Of a stretch of 64,000 bases of DNA, positions 1 through 9,699 are shown piece after piece. The notes under the pieces are model-generated. The model had not been told where the DNA came from. It did no database searches and worked only from the letters and a program-made list of their open reading frames with translations. The position numbers and the translations under genes are program-made. Position 1 is the first letter of the stretch, and each line of letters begins with the position of its first letter. Source of the stretch: Eucommia ulmoides (lineage: Eukaryota > Streptophyta > Magnoliopsida > Garryales > Eucommiaceae); contig CM028334.1 of NCBI GenBank assembly GCA_016647705.1, positions 8,279,546 through 8,343,545 on the forward strand. The letters run 5' to 3'.

Positions 1-384
1 CCAGAGATCAAGCGTATGTTGAAAACGAGAAGGAGAAAGACAAGAATCCAACTTCAATACCATAAATCGTGATCCAACAGAGCATTTTTTTTCCCAAAAT
101 TCCTTATCTATGAGGGATTTTGGTGAAAAATTCTCAATTAAGTCTAGCTAGGGACATTAAATCAAACAAGTTATATTTTTTGATCCAAAACCGAGGGTAT
201 AAAATTTTTACCCGATTATTGCCATTATTTATTTTTTGGAGACCGGATTGGTCTCGGAGCGTGTTTGGAGGTAAATAGGGAGTGAGGATAATCGAAGATA
301 TGTTTTGCACTTAAAAATATTGAACAAGCGAAGTGGAAACGCATGGTGTGGAGTCGTTGTGTGAAATCTTAAAAAAAAAAATGA

Positions 385-720
385 AAATGAAAATCCAGTA
401 GCAGGCTCACCGCCGCGGTGGTGGACGCACCGTCGCGGCGATAGAAATGCAATAAGTTAAGTTTTAGCATAAATGCTTCACCGCTGCAGCGGAGAAATCC
501 ACCACCGCGATGGTGAAACAGCAGAATGTTTGTTTTGAAAAAGGCGCTTTACCGCCGAGGCGGTGATTCACACTGCCGCGGCGATGAAGAAGCAAAATGT
601 TTGTTTTGAAAAAGGCACTTCACCGCCGAGATGGTGAAACAGTAGAAACATTTGGTTTTAAAAAGGCGCTCACACCGCTGTAGCGGTAATTCCCACCGCC
701 ACGGTGGTGAGGCCTCTGTT
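385..720. repeat. Cluster of GC-rich near-palindromic motifs (CCGCGGCGG type), internal domain
   Basis: Within AT-rich surroundings this stretch carries repeated short motifs such as CACCGCCGCGGTGGTGG, CACCGTCGCGGCG, CCACCGCGATGGTG and CACCGCCACGGTGGTG. Most read CACCG-N-GCGGTG, so each is close to its own reverse complement. They are separated by 20-40 bases and embedded in a longer repeat containing 'gcagaatgtttgttttgaaaaaggc' pieces. The same position in the related element (36120-36480) holds CCGCCTAGGCGG motifs instead, so position and symmetry are kept while the core bases differ. Confidence 0.8.
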
Positions 721-1346
721 TGTTTGAAACCAACCCGCTAAAACCAAAACGCCATATCTTTTCAAAATACTCCAAAATCTCTCTAATCCCATTCCTACAA
801 ATCGTTTCCAACCCTCTAAATCATCATTCTCTTTACAAAACTTGTGATTTCCACCGCAAATCATCCTCCAAAAATCGGATTTTTCCCTATTTTCGAAAAG
901 TTAGGGTTTAAAGAGTGAACGTGCGATTTTCTTCAAATTTCAAACATTTGGGCTTCCATTTCTCAACAAGTAAGTGTTTAAGATTCTACATCTTTTATAT
1001 TTGTTGAAATTTTTGATTGAGTTGCAAGATTATCTCAAGATTTGCAAGATTATCTCAAGAATCATTGGTTTTGGAATGTGCCCTAAACCCTTAAACCCCC
1101 ATTTTTGCGATTTTCATGTTCTATGGGATTTTGCTTTGATTTTTTGTGATAAACTGAGTTGATATGGATTGTTTAATTGTGGAAAACAAAAATGTGTGCT
1201 ACATTGTTAGTATTTTGTTGAAATAATTACAATTGGTATATGTGTATTGAGTTTATGCCTTGATCTTGATAGCATTGATTTGGGGATTGTTTGTATTGTG
1301 CATATATGATTGGGTTGTTTTCTTTTGTGATTGTGAGCTAGGAAAT

Positions 1347-2540
1347 ATGACTAAGAGAGTTGCTTCGAAGAGGGCACGGGGTGAAGGGTCAAGTTCTCGA
1401 ACCGGAGGTGCCGCTAAGAACTACTATTCCATACGCTTTGTGTCCAAGCAAGCGGATGAGCATTTCAACCGATTTGAGAAAAAGCGAACTTGTATCCGAC
1501 AAAGGGGATTTGGACCATTAGATAACTTCCCGGCGAAATTTCAAAATGTCATTCGAAGCTGAGGTTGGGAAGAGTTATGCAACTCACCTCCCCAAGGTGA
1601 GGTGGCCCTCGTGCGAGAGTTTTATGCCAATGTCATTGAAGCCGTTGACTTCCAGACAAGGGTTCATACTCGCCCCATCTCTTTTAGTCCTGAGTTTATC
1701 AACGAAGCCTTGGGATTGGCAACCTCGGGACCACCCACTGACGAAGCTTATGGGGGCCAAGACCCGAGAATGGATACAATTATCAGAGCCATCACTTTAA
1801 AAAATGATCAGTGGACACACACTGGGCTGGGTCTCTCCATATTCCGGACAAAATTTCTCAGTCCAATCCCTAAGATTTGACACCATTTTGTGTATGGAAG
1901 TCTTCTCCCGACATCGCATTTCTTTGACGTCTCTAAAGACTGGGCCATGGTGCTATATTCGATCCAGACTGGGAAACCGATCAACGTTGGATCCTTGATC
2001 TATTCTTCAATTCTCCATGCAGTCAACACAACGAAGGCCTATCTCCTATTTCCATCGCTCTTGACCGTGCTTTTCAGGCAAACCAGGGTGGTCATCCCTG
2101 GGGATAGCCTGTTGGACCCTATCATTGACCTCGATCTGGCCATCATTATAAGGATGTGGAAGGCCAGTGCTCAAGGCCAGACTAGGGGAGGAGCAACACA
2201 AGATGAATAGCAAGTGAGAGATGAGGTAGGGCCTTTTAGGGCCCCAGCTTTGGAGGCACCCGGACGGGCCGAATTCGACGAGAAACGAGTTTATCAAAAA
2301 CTCCAGGATCTTTGCCAAGGCCAATACAATACGGATCTTCGAATTTATGAGCTTAGGACACACCAGGATCAATATGGGCGCTATCAAGATCAAGTCAACC
2401 GGCTCATGTGCGAGCACTTCAGCATCGATATGCATTCTTTTTCAACTTTATCACAGGTGCCAGCACACCTTTTGCAACTGCTACAGTTTCCTTTCCGACG
2501 TGAAAGTGGTGACAATGACGTTCCTCCAGGTGGACAATAG
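1347..2540 (+). pseudogene. Retrotransposon-borne 'putative plant transposon protein' ORF (PF20167-like), three in-frame stops
   Basis: One reading frame runs from ATG 1347 (MTKRVASKRARGEGSSSRTG) to the stop at 2538-2540, about 398 codons, broken by in-frame stops at 1560-1562 (TGA), 1878-1880 (TGA) and 2208-2210 (TAG) with no frameshift. The N-terminus is basic and Ser/Gly-rich. The middle carries the signature of the plant transposon-associated domain: WEELC, LVREFYANV, FSPEFINEALGL and, further on, SIQTGKPINVGSLIYSSI. The C-terminal part is Gln-rich and polar (YQDQVNRLMCEHF). This domain is known from Athila/Tat-type retroelements; its function is not established. The relative at 33754-38409 keeps only a C-terminal scrap near 35520-35640. 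The frame-preserving decay suggests recent loss of constraint. Confidence 0.7.
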
Positions 2541-4180
2541 GAGGTAAGACTCCTATGTCTTATCTCCTAGGTATGTGTTCAAACCCAATATTTTGTTCAT
2601 AAATGCTATAAATTGTTATTGGGTTTGCTGCTAAACAGTGTGGACACTGCCATGTTTGAGTTTGGGGGGATGTTCATCCATTTTGGTTTTTGTAGACGAA
2701 GGATGAACAATTTTTTGTTGTATTTAATTTAAATGTGTTATGTTATGTAGACTTTAATTAAAAAGTTAAATTATAGTTTAATTTTCATGTTTTGCATGTT
2801 AAATGCTTAGTTCAGTTACTGTATGTTAGTATTTAGATTGAATATAGTTTTGTGTATGTCTGAAGTCGTATATGCTTGATGAGTTGTTGAATTCGTCTAG
2901 GGCTGTTTCCTGATGATGAAAATTATCTCTCAATTGTATATCGAGATTGGGGATAATGCAAGTCATGTGTGTTTTGTGTGCTTAGCATGTCGATTAGGTA
3001 AAAATTATTATGATCCTTAATTCGCACGATCGCATGGACTCAATGTATAATTATTTGAATGAATTGACGTTGATTATTCAGTAATAAGTTCATGACACAA
3101 ATGAGGAATCTAGAACTTGATTTGGGGTAGACTTGAGGCGAAATTATAAGTAAGGTAATTCCGGAGGCATGATTTAGGCCTTCACTTTTTTCGCTTGAAC
3201 CTCTGTAGCTAACCTGAAAAATTTATTCCCTCGTTCCCCTGTCGAAATCGATAAACCGTTTCAATTCCGAACTCGTTTCTATACTTTTTCCAATTAAATT
3301 TTTTCCGAACCATTGTCGCTAAGCCTAAAAGTCAAAAGTGAGTGAAATCAAATAGCATTAGTTTATGCTAACTTGAAGTGAACTAAGTGAGCATTAGTTC
3401 AGACGAAAAATTATTGGTTTGGTATTAGCGTATTCACTTGTCAATCTTTTAGTTTTATTTGTACGCCCCTAAAATTGTACAAATTCGAATAAGTTTGGGG
3501 GTGTGACAATGTTATTTAAAAAAAAAAAAAAAAACTATGTGAATATAGTTTTTATTCTCATTTCTTTCGACAAGTGAATACAAAGTTCTTCAATTCTTAT
3601 TCAGGGTTGTGTTTTAAACGTGTGGGGTTACGAGAGAGTGATAGCGACAAGCGTTTGTACCTCGGGTATCGTTTTATCTTAATGATTTGCTATTTTCTAT
3701 TCTTGCGATACCCTTGGTCTCTCTCCAAAGTTTAACCAAGCCCTATTGATCTTTGAGAATGTCCGAACCTACATTAGTGGATAGTCGAGCCCAGTTAAGT
3801 GTATGGTTTTCCTGAATCCTTTAAGATTAAGTCATGAACTTGTCTATTGAATTATCCAATCTGGAGTTTGGTTAGTTATACATTTGAGCTTACACACACA
3901 CACGTTTCAATGGATCTAGAATGGTTTTTATTGAAATTGAGTGTTGAAATTCTAGAACACCACTTGATGTGTATTATTTCCCGAACTTGATTAGATTGAG
4001 AGATGTTGAGGGAGGACCACGTGGTCTTTTCGATTGAATTTGGAACTCACATGTGTATACTGCTTCTTTGTTAAAGTTTTTCATTTTTAGATTAGTTGTT
4101 AGTTAATTAGAGCAGTTAATTTAATTTAGTGTTAGTGTATTTTGCTTGAGAACTAGCAAAATTTTGAGTTTTAGGGTATT
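2541..4180 (+). other. Long noncoding 3' region of the retroelement
   Basis: No ORF of note. The stretch is AT-rich and colinear, in reverse complement, with about 33754-35520, for example 'agtttgggggtgtgacaatg' near 3490. It ends with 'gagttttaggg' just before the LTR, where the relative has the purine tract AAGTTTGGGGGC. That tract is the likely polypurine primer, altered in this copy. Confidence 0.6.
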
Positions 4181-5667
4181 TGATATGTGTAAAATACTTA
4201 TCTACTTCTAAACCGTATTTGGTAGTTTTCGAGTGAATTAGTTATATTTAATTGTGTTTTTGTTAGTTTTTATGTAATTCAGGTGTAGGGACGCAAACAA
4301 GCGATAAATGAGCGAAAACGATGAAGAAATGATGAAGAAACAAGGTTTCAAGATCACAAGGTCCATCACCGCGGCGAAGAATCCATCGTCGAGGCGGTGA
4401 GATGCAGAGGATGTGCTGAAAAATGAACAAGAACCACCACCTAGGCGGATAAAACCATCGCCTAGGCGGAGAAGAGTCAGAGAATTGGAGCTGTTCCATC
4501 GCCGCGATGCTCATATCCAGCGCCGCGACAAACATTTAACTGACTTAACCTCTACTTAGGCGGAGAAAACCACCGCCTAGGCGGTGAACGATCAATATGT
4601 TTTGGAAAGCTGGCCGACAAGCCCACCGCTGCGGCGCTGATCCCCACTGCTGCGACGGTCCTTTTGTAAACAGAAAGATGATCTTTTCAGATATTTTGAA
4701 GCCTTGCACCTATAAATACCCATTCTCTCACATCCATTAAAGCCTCTTGGGAGGTCTGGACACTGTTGGACGCCCCTAACCTTAGGAGGTGATCATTGGC
4801 CATTCCTGAAGAGGATATTCATCATTCGGAAAAGAGAAAACATTGGCGGATCGATCTTTGGCGATAGTGGATCACTCTACTTTAAGATTTGATCTTTCTC
4901 TCTTTATTTCTCTATTGTAATTTAATGTTTTATTATAAATGTTGATAAATATCTCTTGTATTAATGCTTATATGGTCAAGATCACAATAGATTAGAAAAT
5001 ATTAGTTATGGATCGGTGTAGTTGTGTAAATACTAGTTTGAAGGAATATACGTTTTCTTAACGGTTGTTTGTGTTTAAATCCAATTGTGTTCATCATTTT
5101 ATGACGACTTCAATATGCTTGTTAAGGTATTAGGGTTGGATTTAAGAATCTAGGGTTTGACGCACGGAAGATGTAACCTTGGATTCGAACTAGGGTAAAC
5201 ACATCGTTACGATTTAACGACTTGGGAGGGTGTTGGTTAGTGTTCAATCGATGATGTTGGGGCAAGACACACGCTGCTTAGGGTCGTTAAGACATTGAGG
5301 GAGACTTCTTCGTTGACACGAAATCGCGTATTCCCCCATCTTATACTCGGAAGAGGTGGCGGAGGAATCTATGATCCGAGATTGTCGGATACCATAAACA
5401 TCGTTATTGTTAACCAAAACGAAATCAACCATGTATTAAGTGAATGAAATCAATCCCTAGGTAATTAATTTTGTTAGGATGGACCCACTAATTGTAGTTT
5501 AGCTTAGTTTAATTTGAAATCATGTCTTTAACCGTCAGGATAATAGGAAACTATGCCAATTGTGGTATTCAACTTATTCACCCCGTCCCTATGGGAACGA
5601 TATCCAATCCTAAAAGATCCACTATATTAAAATTAGACCTCATGCACTTTTGAGTAGTCAATACGCA
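4181..5667 (+). repeat. 3' LTR of the Tat/Athila-like element
   Basis: Starts TGATATGTGTAAAATAC and is colinear with the solo LTR at 52716-54434 and the minus-strand LTR at 37054-38409. All three share the start, a cluster of GC motifs 150-500 bases in, a 'gaagaggtggcgg' block and the phrase 'gggaacgatatcc' near the end. The last 40-50 bases are diverged, so the end at about 5667 (ACGCA) is an estimate. A TATA-like 'tataaatacc' at 4711 sits at the expected promoter position, about 530 bases into the LTR. Confidence 0.7.
4360..4675. repeat. GC-rich near-palindromic motif cluster inside the LTR
   Basis: Repeated motifs include CACCGCGGCG, CACCACCTAGGCGGA, CATCGCCTAGGCGGA, CCACCGCCTAGGCGGTG and CCACCGCTGCGGCG. 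One perfect palindrome, CACCGCCTAGGCGGTG, lies at about 4570. The cluster is just upstream of the LTR's TATA-like box, so it occupies the promoter-proximal U3. Confidence 0.75.
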
Positions 5668-5949
5668 AGCATTGTAACAAACGCCTCGTCATACAGGCAT
5701 CGCAACAGGAAGACATGCACTACTGCAATTTAAAACACATATTCATCATTTTTTTAATGTAGTTTTGATCCAGTCACTTCGTGTGTTCGATGTTCAGGGG
5801 GACCTCATTTTTTTTTCACGGGGGCGATCTTGTTACATGATTTTTTTTTTTTTTTTTTTAACTAAGTTATTTTTTGGTAAGCAAGATGAGTAAAGGAAAA
5901 ATGAGTTTTGTTTGCGTAACACTTAGAACGTGTAAAACATAGGCTGTAT

Positions 5950-6930
5950 ATTAACGCACATTAAAGTTAACCATTCATTTTACAATGCAAACTTATTTGC
6001 ATTAACGTTAAAGCACTTACAATCCACGCGTTAACATTAACGCATCCAGTCCAAGTGTTGTCTCATACAAAAAAACGTAGCAAATCTAAACATTCATGCA
6101 CATTAATGTTAACGTAAAATTAAGCACAACTAAAACATCTATACCCATCATTTCATCAGCCAAACAAAAGCGCAACAATGTCGATGCATTTTTAAAGTTA
6201 ACATTAACGTAGTTGAATTCAATAAGTAAGAGTGAAACAATTACATTTTTTAAAAATTAACGTTAACGCATGAAGATAAACGATAAACAGTCTGTTTACG
6301 TTAATGTTAACACAGAGTAATGTTATGACGTTAATGTTAACTTTCACACATCAAATGAAAAAAAAACATTCGCTTCTGATACTATTTTTTTTTTTTGGTA
6401 TTAACGTTAATGCAATAAGTAAGAGCCAAAAAATTACATTTTGTATGTTAACGTTACCCCCTTTACATTAACGTTAACGCAGTTGAATTCAATAAGTAAG
6501 AGTTAAAGAATTACGTTTTAAAGTTAACGTTAACACATTAAGATAACGGCAAGCGGTACATTAAGATAACGGCAAGCGGTATGTTTACGTCAACATTAAC
6601 GCAGTTTAATGTCATGATGTTTAACGTTAACTCTCACACATCAAATAAAAAAAAAAAAAAAAAAAAATCGTTGTTGCTACTCTTTCTTTTTGGTATTAAC
6701 GTTAATGCAATAAGTAGGAGTCAAGGAATTACATTTTATATTAACGTTAACGCAGTTTAATGTCATAACGTTTAACATTAACTCTCACACATCAAATAAA
6801 AAATATAAAATAAAATAAAAAATTGTTGCTGCTACCATTTCTTTTTGGTATTAACGTTAACGTAATAGACAAGAGTCAAGGAATTACATTTGGCACATTA
6901 ACGTAAACACAAATACAGACTCCAAGATGT
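5950..6930. repeat. Dense TTAACGTTAACG palindrome field, left side
   Basis: About 19 occurrences of CATTAACGTTAACGCA or one- to two-base variants fall in about 1 kb, for example near 6254, 6401, 6467, 6521, 6693, 6740 and 6850. The core AACGTT/GTTAAC is self-complementary. Spacing is irregular (25-80 bases), so this is not a head-to-tail satellite. It resembles the subterminal transposase-binding repeats of CACTA-type elements, but that is inference. Confidence 0.85.
6530..6582 (+). repeat. Short tandem duplication (about 23-bp unit, two copies)
   Basis: The phrase 'cattaagataacggcaagcggta' occurs twice in direct succession within the palindrome field. Confidence 0.85.
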
Positions 6931-7129
6931 TAATGTGTTCCAAAACATAATCACCCAGCAAACACACCCATTCATCAGCATGCAAACACACCCATTCATT
7001 AGCATGCAAAAAATGAATCAAACAGAAAAATATATACATTTCAGATTTGTTCTTGTATCATGGAGAAACTTTTTTTTTTTTAGGACAAGGTGTGCATTAT
7101 TTGGTTGGGTTTTTTCAACATCACCGCAC

Positions 7130-7800
7130 CCAGAGGGGACCCATCCGTAGTGCGGATGGTTCAGTAGAGAATGTATTACGACTTTCTAGACATCTCGTAT
7201 ATCTGCGACTGACAGTTTTTCGCGATCGGCATGTTCTCAGTGTATTGTTTCATGATGTACATAACAAAACACCGTAATTAGTCCTGCAAACAGGAGGAAG
7301 GTAGACAGATGGAAATCATAAATTTGCGCAAACTTACGATTTTTTTTGCATGAGTTTTGGACGGGTGAACTTACGTCCCCCTTTGTTGTGGGGAATCAGG
7401 ATATTGTTCGATAGGTGCGTCGCTCCAATTAGCCCATATTTCTATGTTGATATGTGGCTCAATAAACTTTTTCTGTTTAGAATTTAGGTTAGTCAAATAA
7501 AACAGAGTGTAGTTCTAGATAATCAAAGTATATATGTTAAATCACATATCATTGTAAGTGCATCGTTATAATAATGATCAATGGTGTTCTTTCTAAGATG
7601 GATGGAATTGTAAAACACCCATTTTTTCTCATGTATGTCCAGCACCATCACAATCTAGTGATTGGGCGTTGCATGGCAACCGTGAGTGTTCATTGGGAAC
7701 ATAACGTACTGATTTTGTTGGCCGAACGCGGTGTTAACTTTTTAGTAGACATCTTTCAAGAGGAGCTCGTTGTTGTTTCTTATTACATTCTATGATGTTT
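7130..7800 (-). pseudogene. Ulp1/C48-like protease domain remnant, C-terminal part of the minus-strand gene
   Basis: Read on the minus strand, 7745-7575 gives NTAFGQQNQYVMFPM, then NH-stop-IVMVLDIHEKKWVFYNSI. This matches the Ulp1 pattern in which the catalytic His is followed by Trp, then a strand 'VLDI...', then the Asp-containing 'DSL' turn. Here Trp is a TAG stop and the acidic residue position reads Asn (YNSI). About 300 bases downstream, 7285-7150, CFVMYIMKQYTENMPI matches the region after the catalytic Cys ('GVFVMYIMEQY'), but the Asp-Cys-Gly box is lost near an apparent intron acceptor. Ulp1 enzymes remove SUMO; in plant transposons their role is unknown. This copy is non-functional. 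Confidence 0.65.
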
Positions 7801-7998
7801 TGAGTTTACGTGTCAGCACGGTTGGAGAAAAAACAAAAGTAATATGTGCTTAAGCATTTTATCTTGTCTTACCCATATGCATGCTGGTGCAAATCTCGTT
7901 TCGTGCAACAACATGGTTGACGTTATCCTTCGCATTTGATTGAGTTCCCTAATTTCATCTTCCAAACACTCCCCGAATGAATGGATAACCTGTGGGAT

Positions 7999-8018
7999 GG
8001 GGGGGGGGGGGGGGGGGA
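7999..8018 (+). repeat. Poly-G tract (about 19 G)
   Basis: An uninterrupted run of G follows 'tgtgggat' in the pseudogene region, encoding Pro on the minus strand. It could form a G-quadruplex; its length should be treated with care because long homopolymers are error-prone. Confidence 0.8.
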
Positions 8019-8462
8019 GAGATGAGATAGTAACGTTAATGTTGATGCCATTCTTGCATAACATAAACATTTATGCAAACAGGTTGATGTAAGCATTTAA
8101 TCAATCATAAAATGTAAACATTACACAGTCGATTTCATACGTTATCGGACACGCGTCACTCTATGACCATGCATATGACATCGCCACACGAAACTGCGGC
8201 CAGGGTTTTCCTACCCCCAAACACGAATGTCCTGAGACATTATAAAAAACAACATATTACATGGTCAACAAACATTTTTTGGAAAAACTATTTTTTTTAA
8301 AAGTAAATTGGCATTTGAGTTAACATGTGTTTTTTACCCCACCCCCTCTTTGGAAATCACTTGCAACTTTTCCCAATCGTCATCATCAAGCATCCTACCG
8401 ATGGTCGTCGCATTTTGAGCTGATAGTTTTGCATTTTCTTCACACCTTGTTTCCGATGGGAG

Positions 8463-9610
8463 CTAATCGACATTAATTACGCCAGTTTTTTCTTTTTGCT
8501 TCCCATTTTCTTTCGTTTTTGGGTAGACAAAATCACTCCCTTGTTTATTCAGTTGCCTTTCCTTTTGTTTTACTTGACCAACCCTGGAGCTAACTTTTGG
8601 CGTTGCCCCCCTATGCGACGTGGGCATCGGGACTAGTGATGTCGCATCAGGGGCGTCTATTGGCATGACCATAGAAAGTGGTTCAGGCTCGAGGACATGC
8701 GAGTGTGGTAGATTTACTTTTCTCCCTTGTTTACATGTGGGCATTCAATTTTGTCTAAAGGTCTTGTATTTGTTTATCAAGCGCCATACGCATTGAAACG
8801 TCGTGTTTGGCTATCACTTTCTTCTCCTCCCTCAACATGTTGATTTCTTGTGCTGCTTTCAACTCAAGAGCATGATCATTATATTTCTTCTTCATTTCCT
8901 TAGCATCATCAACAGGTTGTTGATTCAACATTTTGATTATCTTTTTCAGCGACTCTATCTCCTGGCTGAGCTCGTCATATCTCTGCCTAAGGTCATCTTT
9001 CTTTGAATTGTCGAGGGGCTCCCTATATTTCTGTGTGACATCGTGCACGCTGATTTATGTTAGAATGTCCATCTTCTCCCCAATTGATTTCGCTAATTGC
9101 GTAGAGAGGTCAGAGACAGAACGCTCATAACCTTATCTTTCTTGCAATGATGATGCTTTCAGATGATCAATCTTTTTTCTTTTGTTTGACGTTAGCAGCT
9201 GTTATGCTTCCAATTACCTTGTGCAAAAACGCAATAGTCTGATCTTTTTCCATTTTTTATGCTGCGAACTCACCTTGCATGAGTTCAATCTGTTTGTAGA
9301 TGTCATCAACCATAGGTGTAACCATATACGGTAGTGCAAAGGCACCCTCGGAAGGCATGCAACGTGCACTCTCAGCCGGGGCAGAATCATCCCCCAGGTC
9401 AGTTGCGTTTTGAGCAGGGAGAGCATTAGGATGATTCATGAGGGGGGTCATATATCGCACTATGATATTGTCAATCATTGCATCGTACGCTGATACACTT
9501 CATTAATATCATTGACTGGATCATTGCCCTTATTGACCGGGCTTTCTTTCATAGAGTCATTGCTCTCTTCATTTAAAGCAATCCCTAATTATGGCTCTAC
9601 CAAAGTCTCC
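8463..9610 (-). pseudogene. Coiled-coil middle part of the Ulp1-type gene
   Basis: Successive minus-strand pieces lie between the N-terminal domain and the protease part: an acidic stretch NEESNDSMKESPVNKGND near 9570, the piece ending TPMVDDIYKQIELMQGEF near 9260, a long helical segment (9048-8755: DDLRQRYDELSQEIESL, ALELKAAQEINMLREEKK) with heptad-like spacing, and a Pro/Ser-rich basic linker (8744-8463: SSRVGQVKQKERQLNKQG). Several stops and frame changes separate them, so some gaps may be introns and others decay. The order N-domain, coiled coil, linker, protease is that of transposon-borne plant Ulp1-like proteins. Confidence 0.5.
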
Positions 9611-9699
9611 TAAGCCAGTTGGTCTTTCACCTGGGATACGTGAAAGTTAACTTAGCACTAGATATAGTAAGAAGAACACAAAACAACGTCCAACATCGA

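Larger units (their letters stand above)
1..5667 (+). mobile_element. Partial LTR retrotransposon (Tat/Athila-like, non-autonomous), internal region plus 3' LTR
   Basis: The internal region and LTR match, in opposite orientation, the element at 33754-38409, which retains a 5' LTR and primer site. Shared landmarks are the 'gtgaaaaatt' stretch near 120, the 'gggtataaaa' and 'acccgatt' stretches near 200, the GC-motif cluster near 400-720, and the LTR start TGATATGTGTAAAATAC at 4181. The 5' LTR lies left of the window. No gag, protease, reverse transcriptase or integrase is visible; the only coding trace is the decayed ORF at 1347-2540. The retained 3' LTR and long noncoding 3' region fit a non-autonomous member of the Tat/Athila clade, inferred mainly from the relative's primer site. 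Confidence 0.75.

Noticed and set aside
5718..5728. CACTACTGCAA as proof of a CACTA transposon left end
   Set aside because: No matching inverted terminus was found near 12.6 kb and no CACTA transposase is seen; kept only as a hint.
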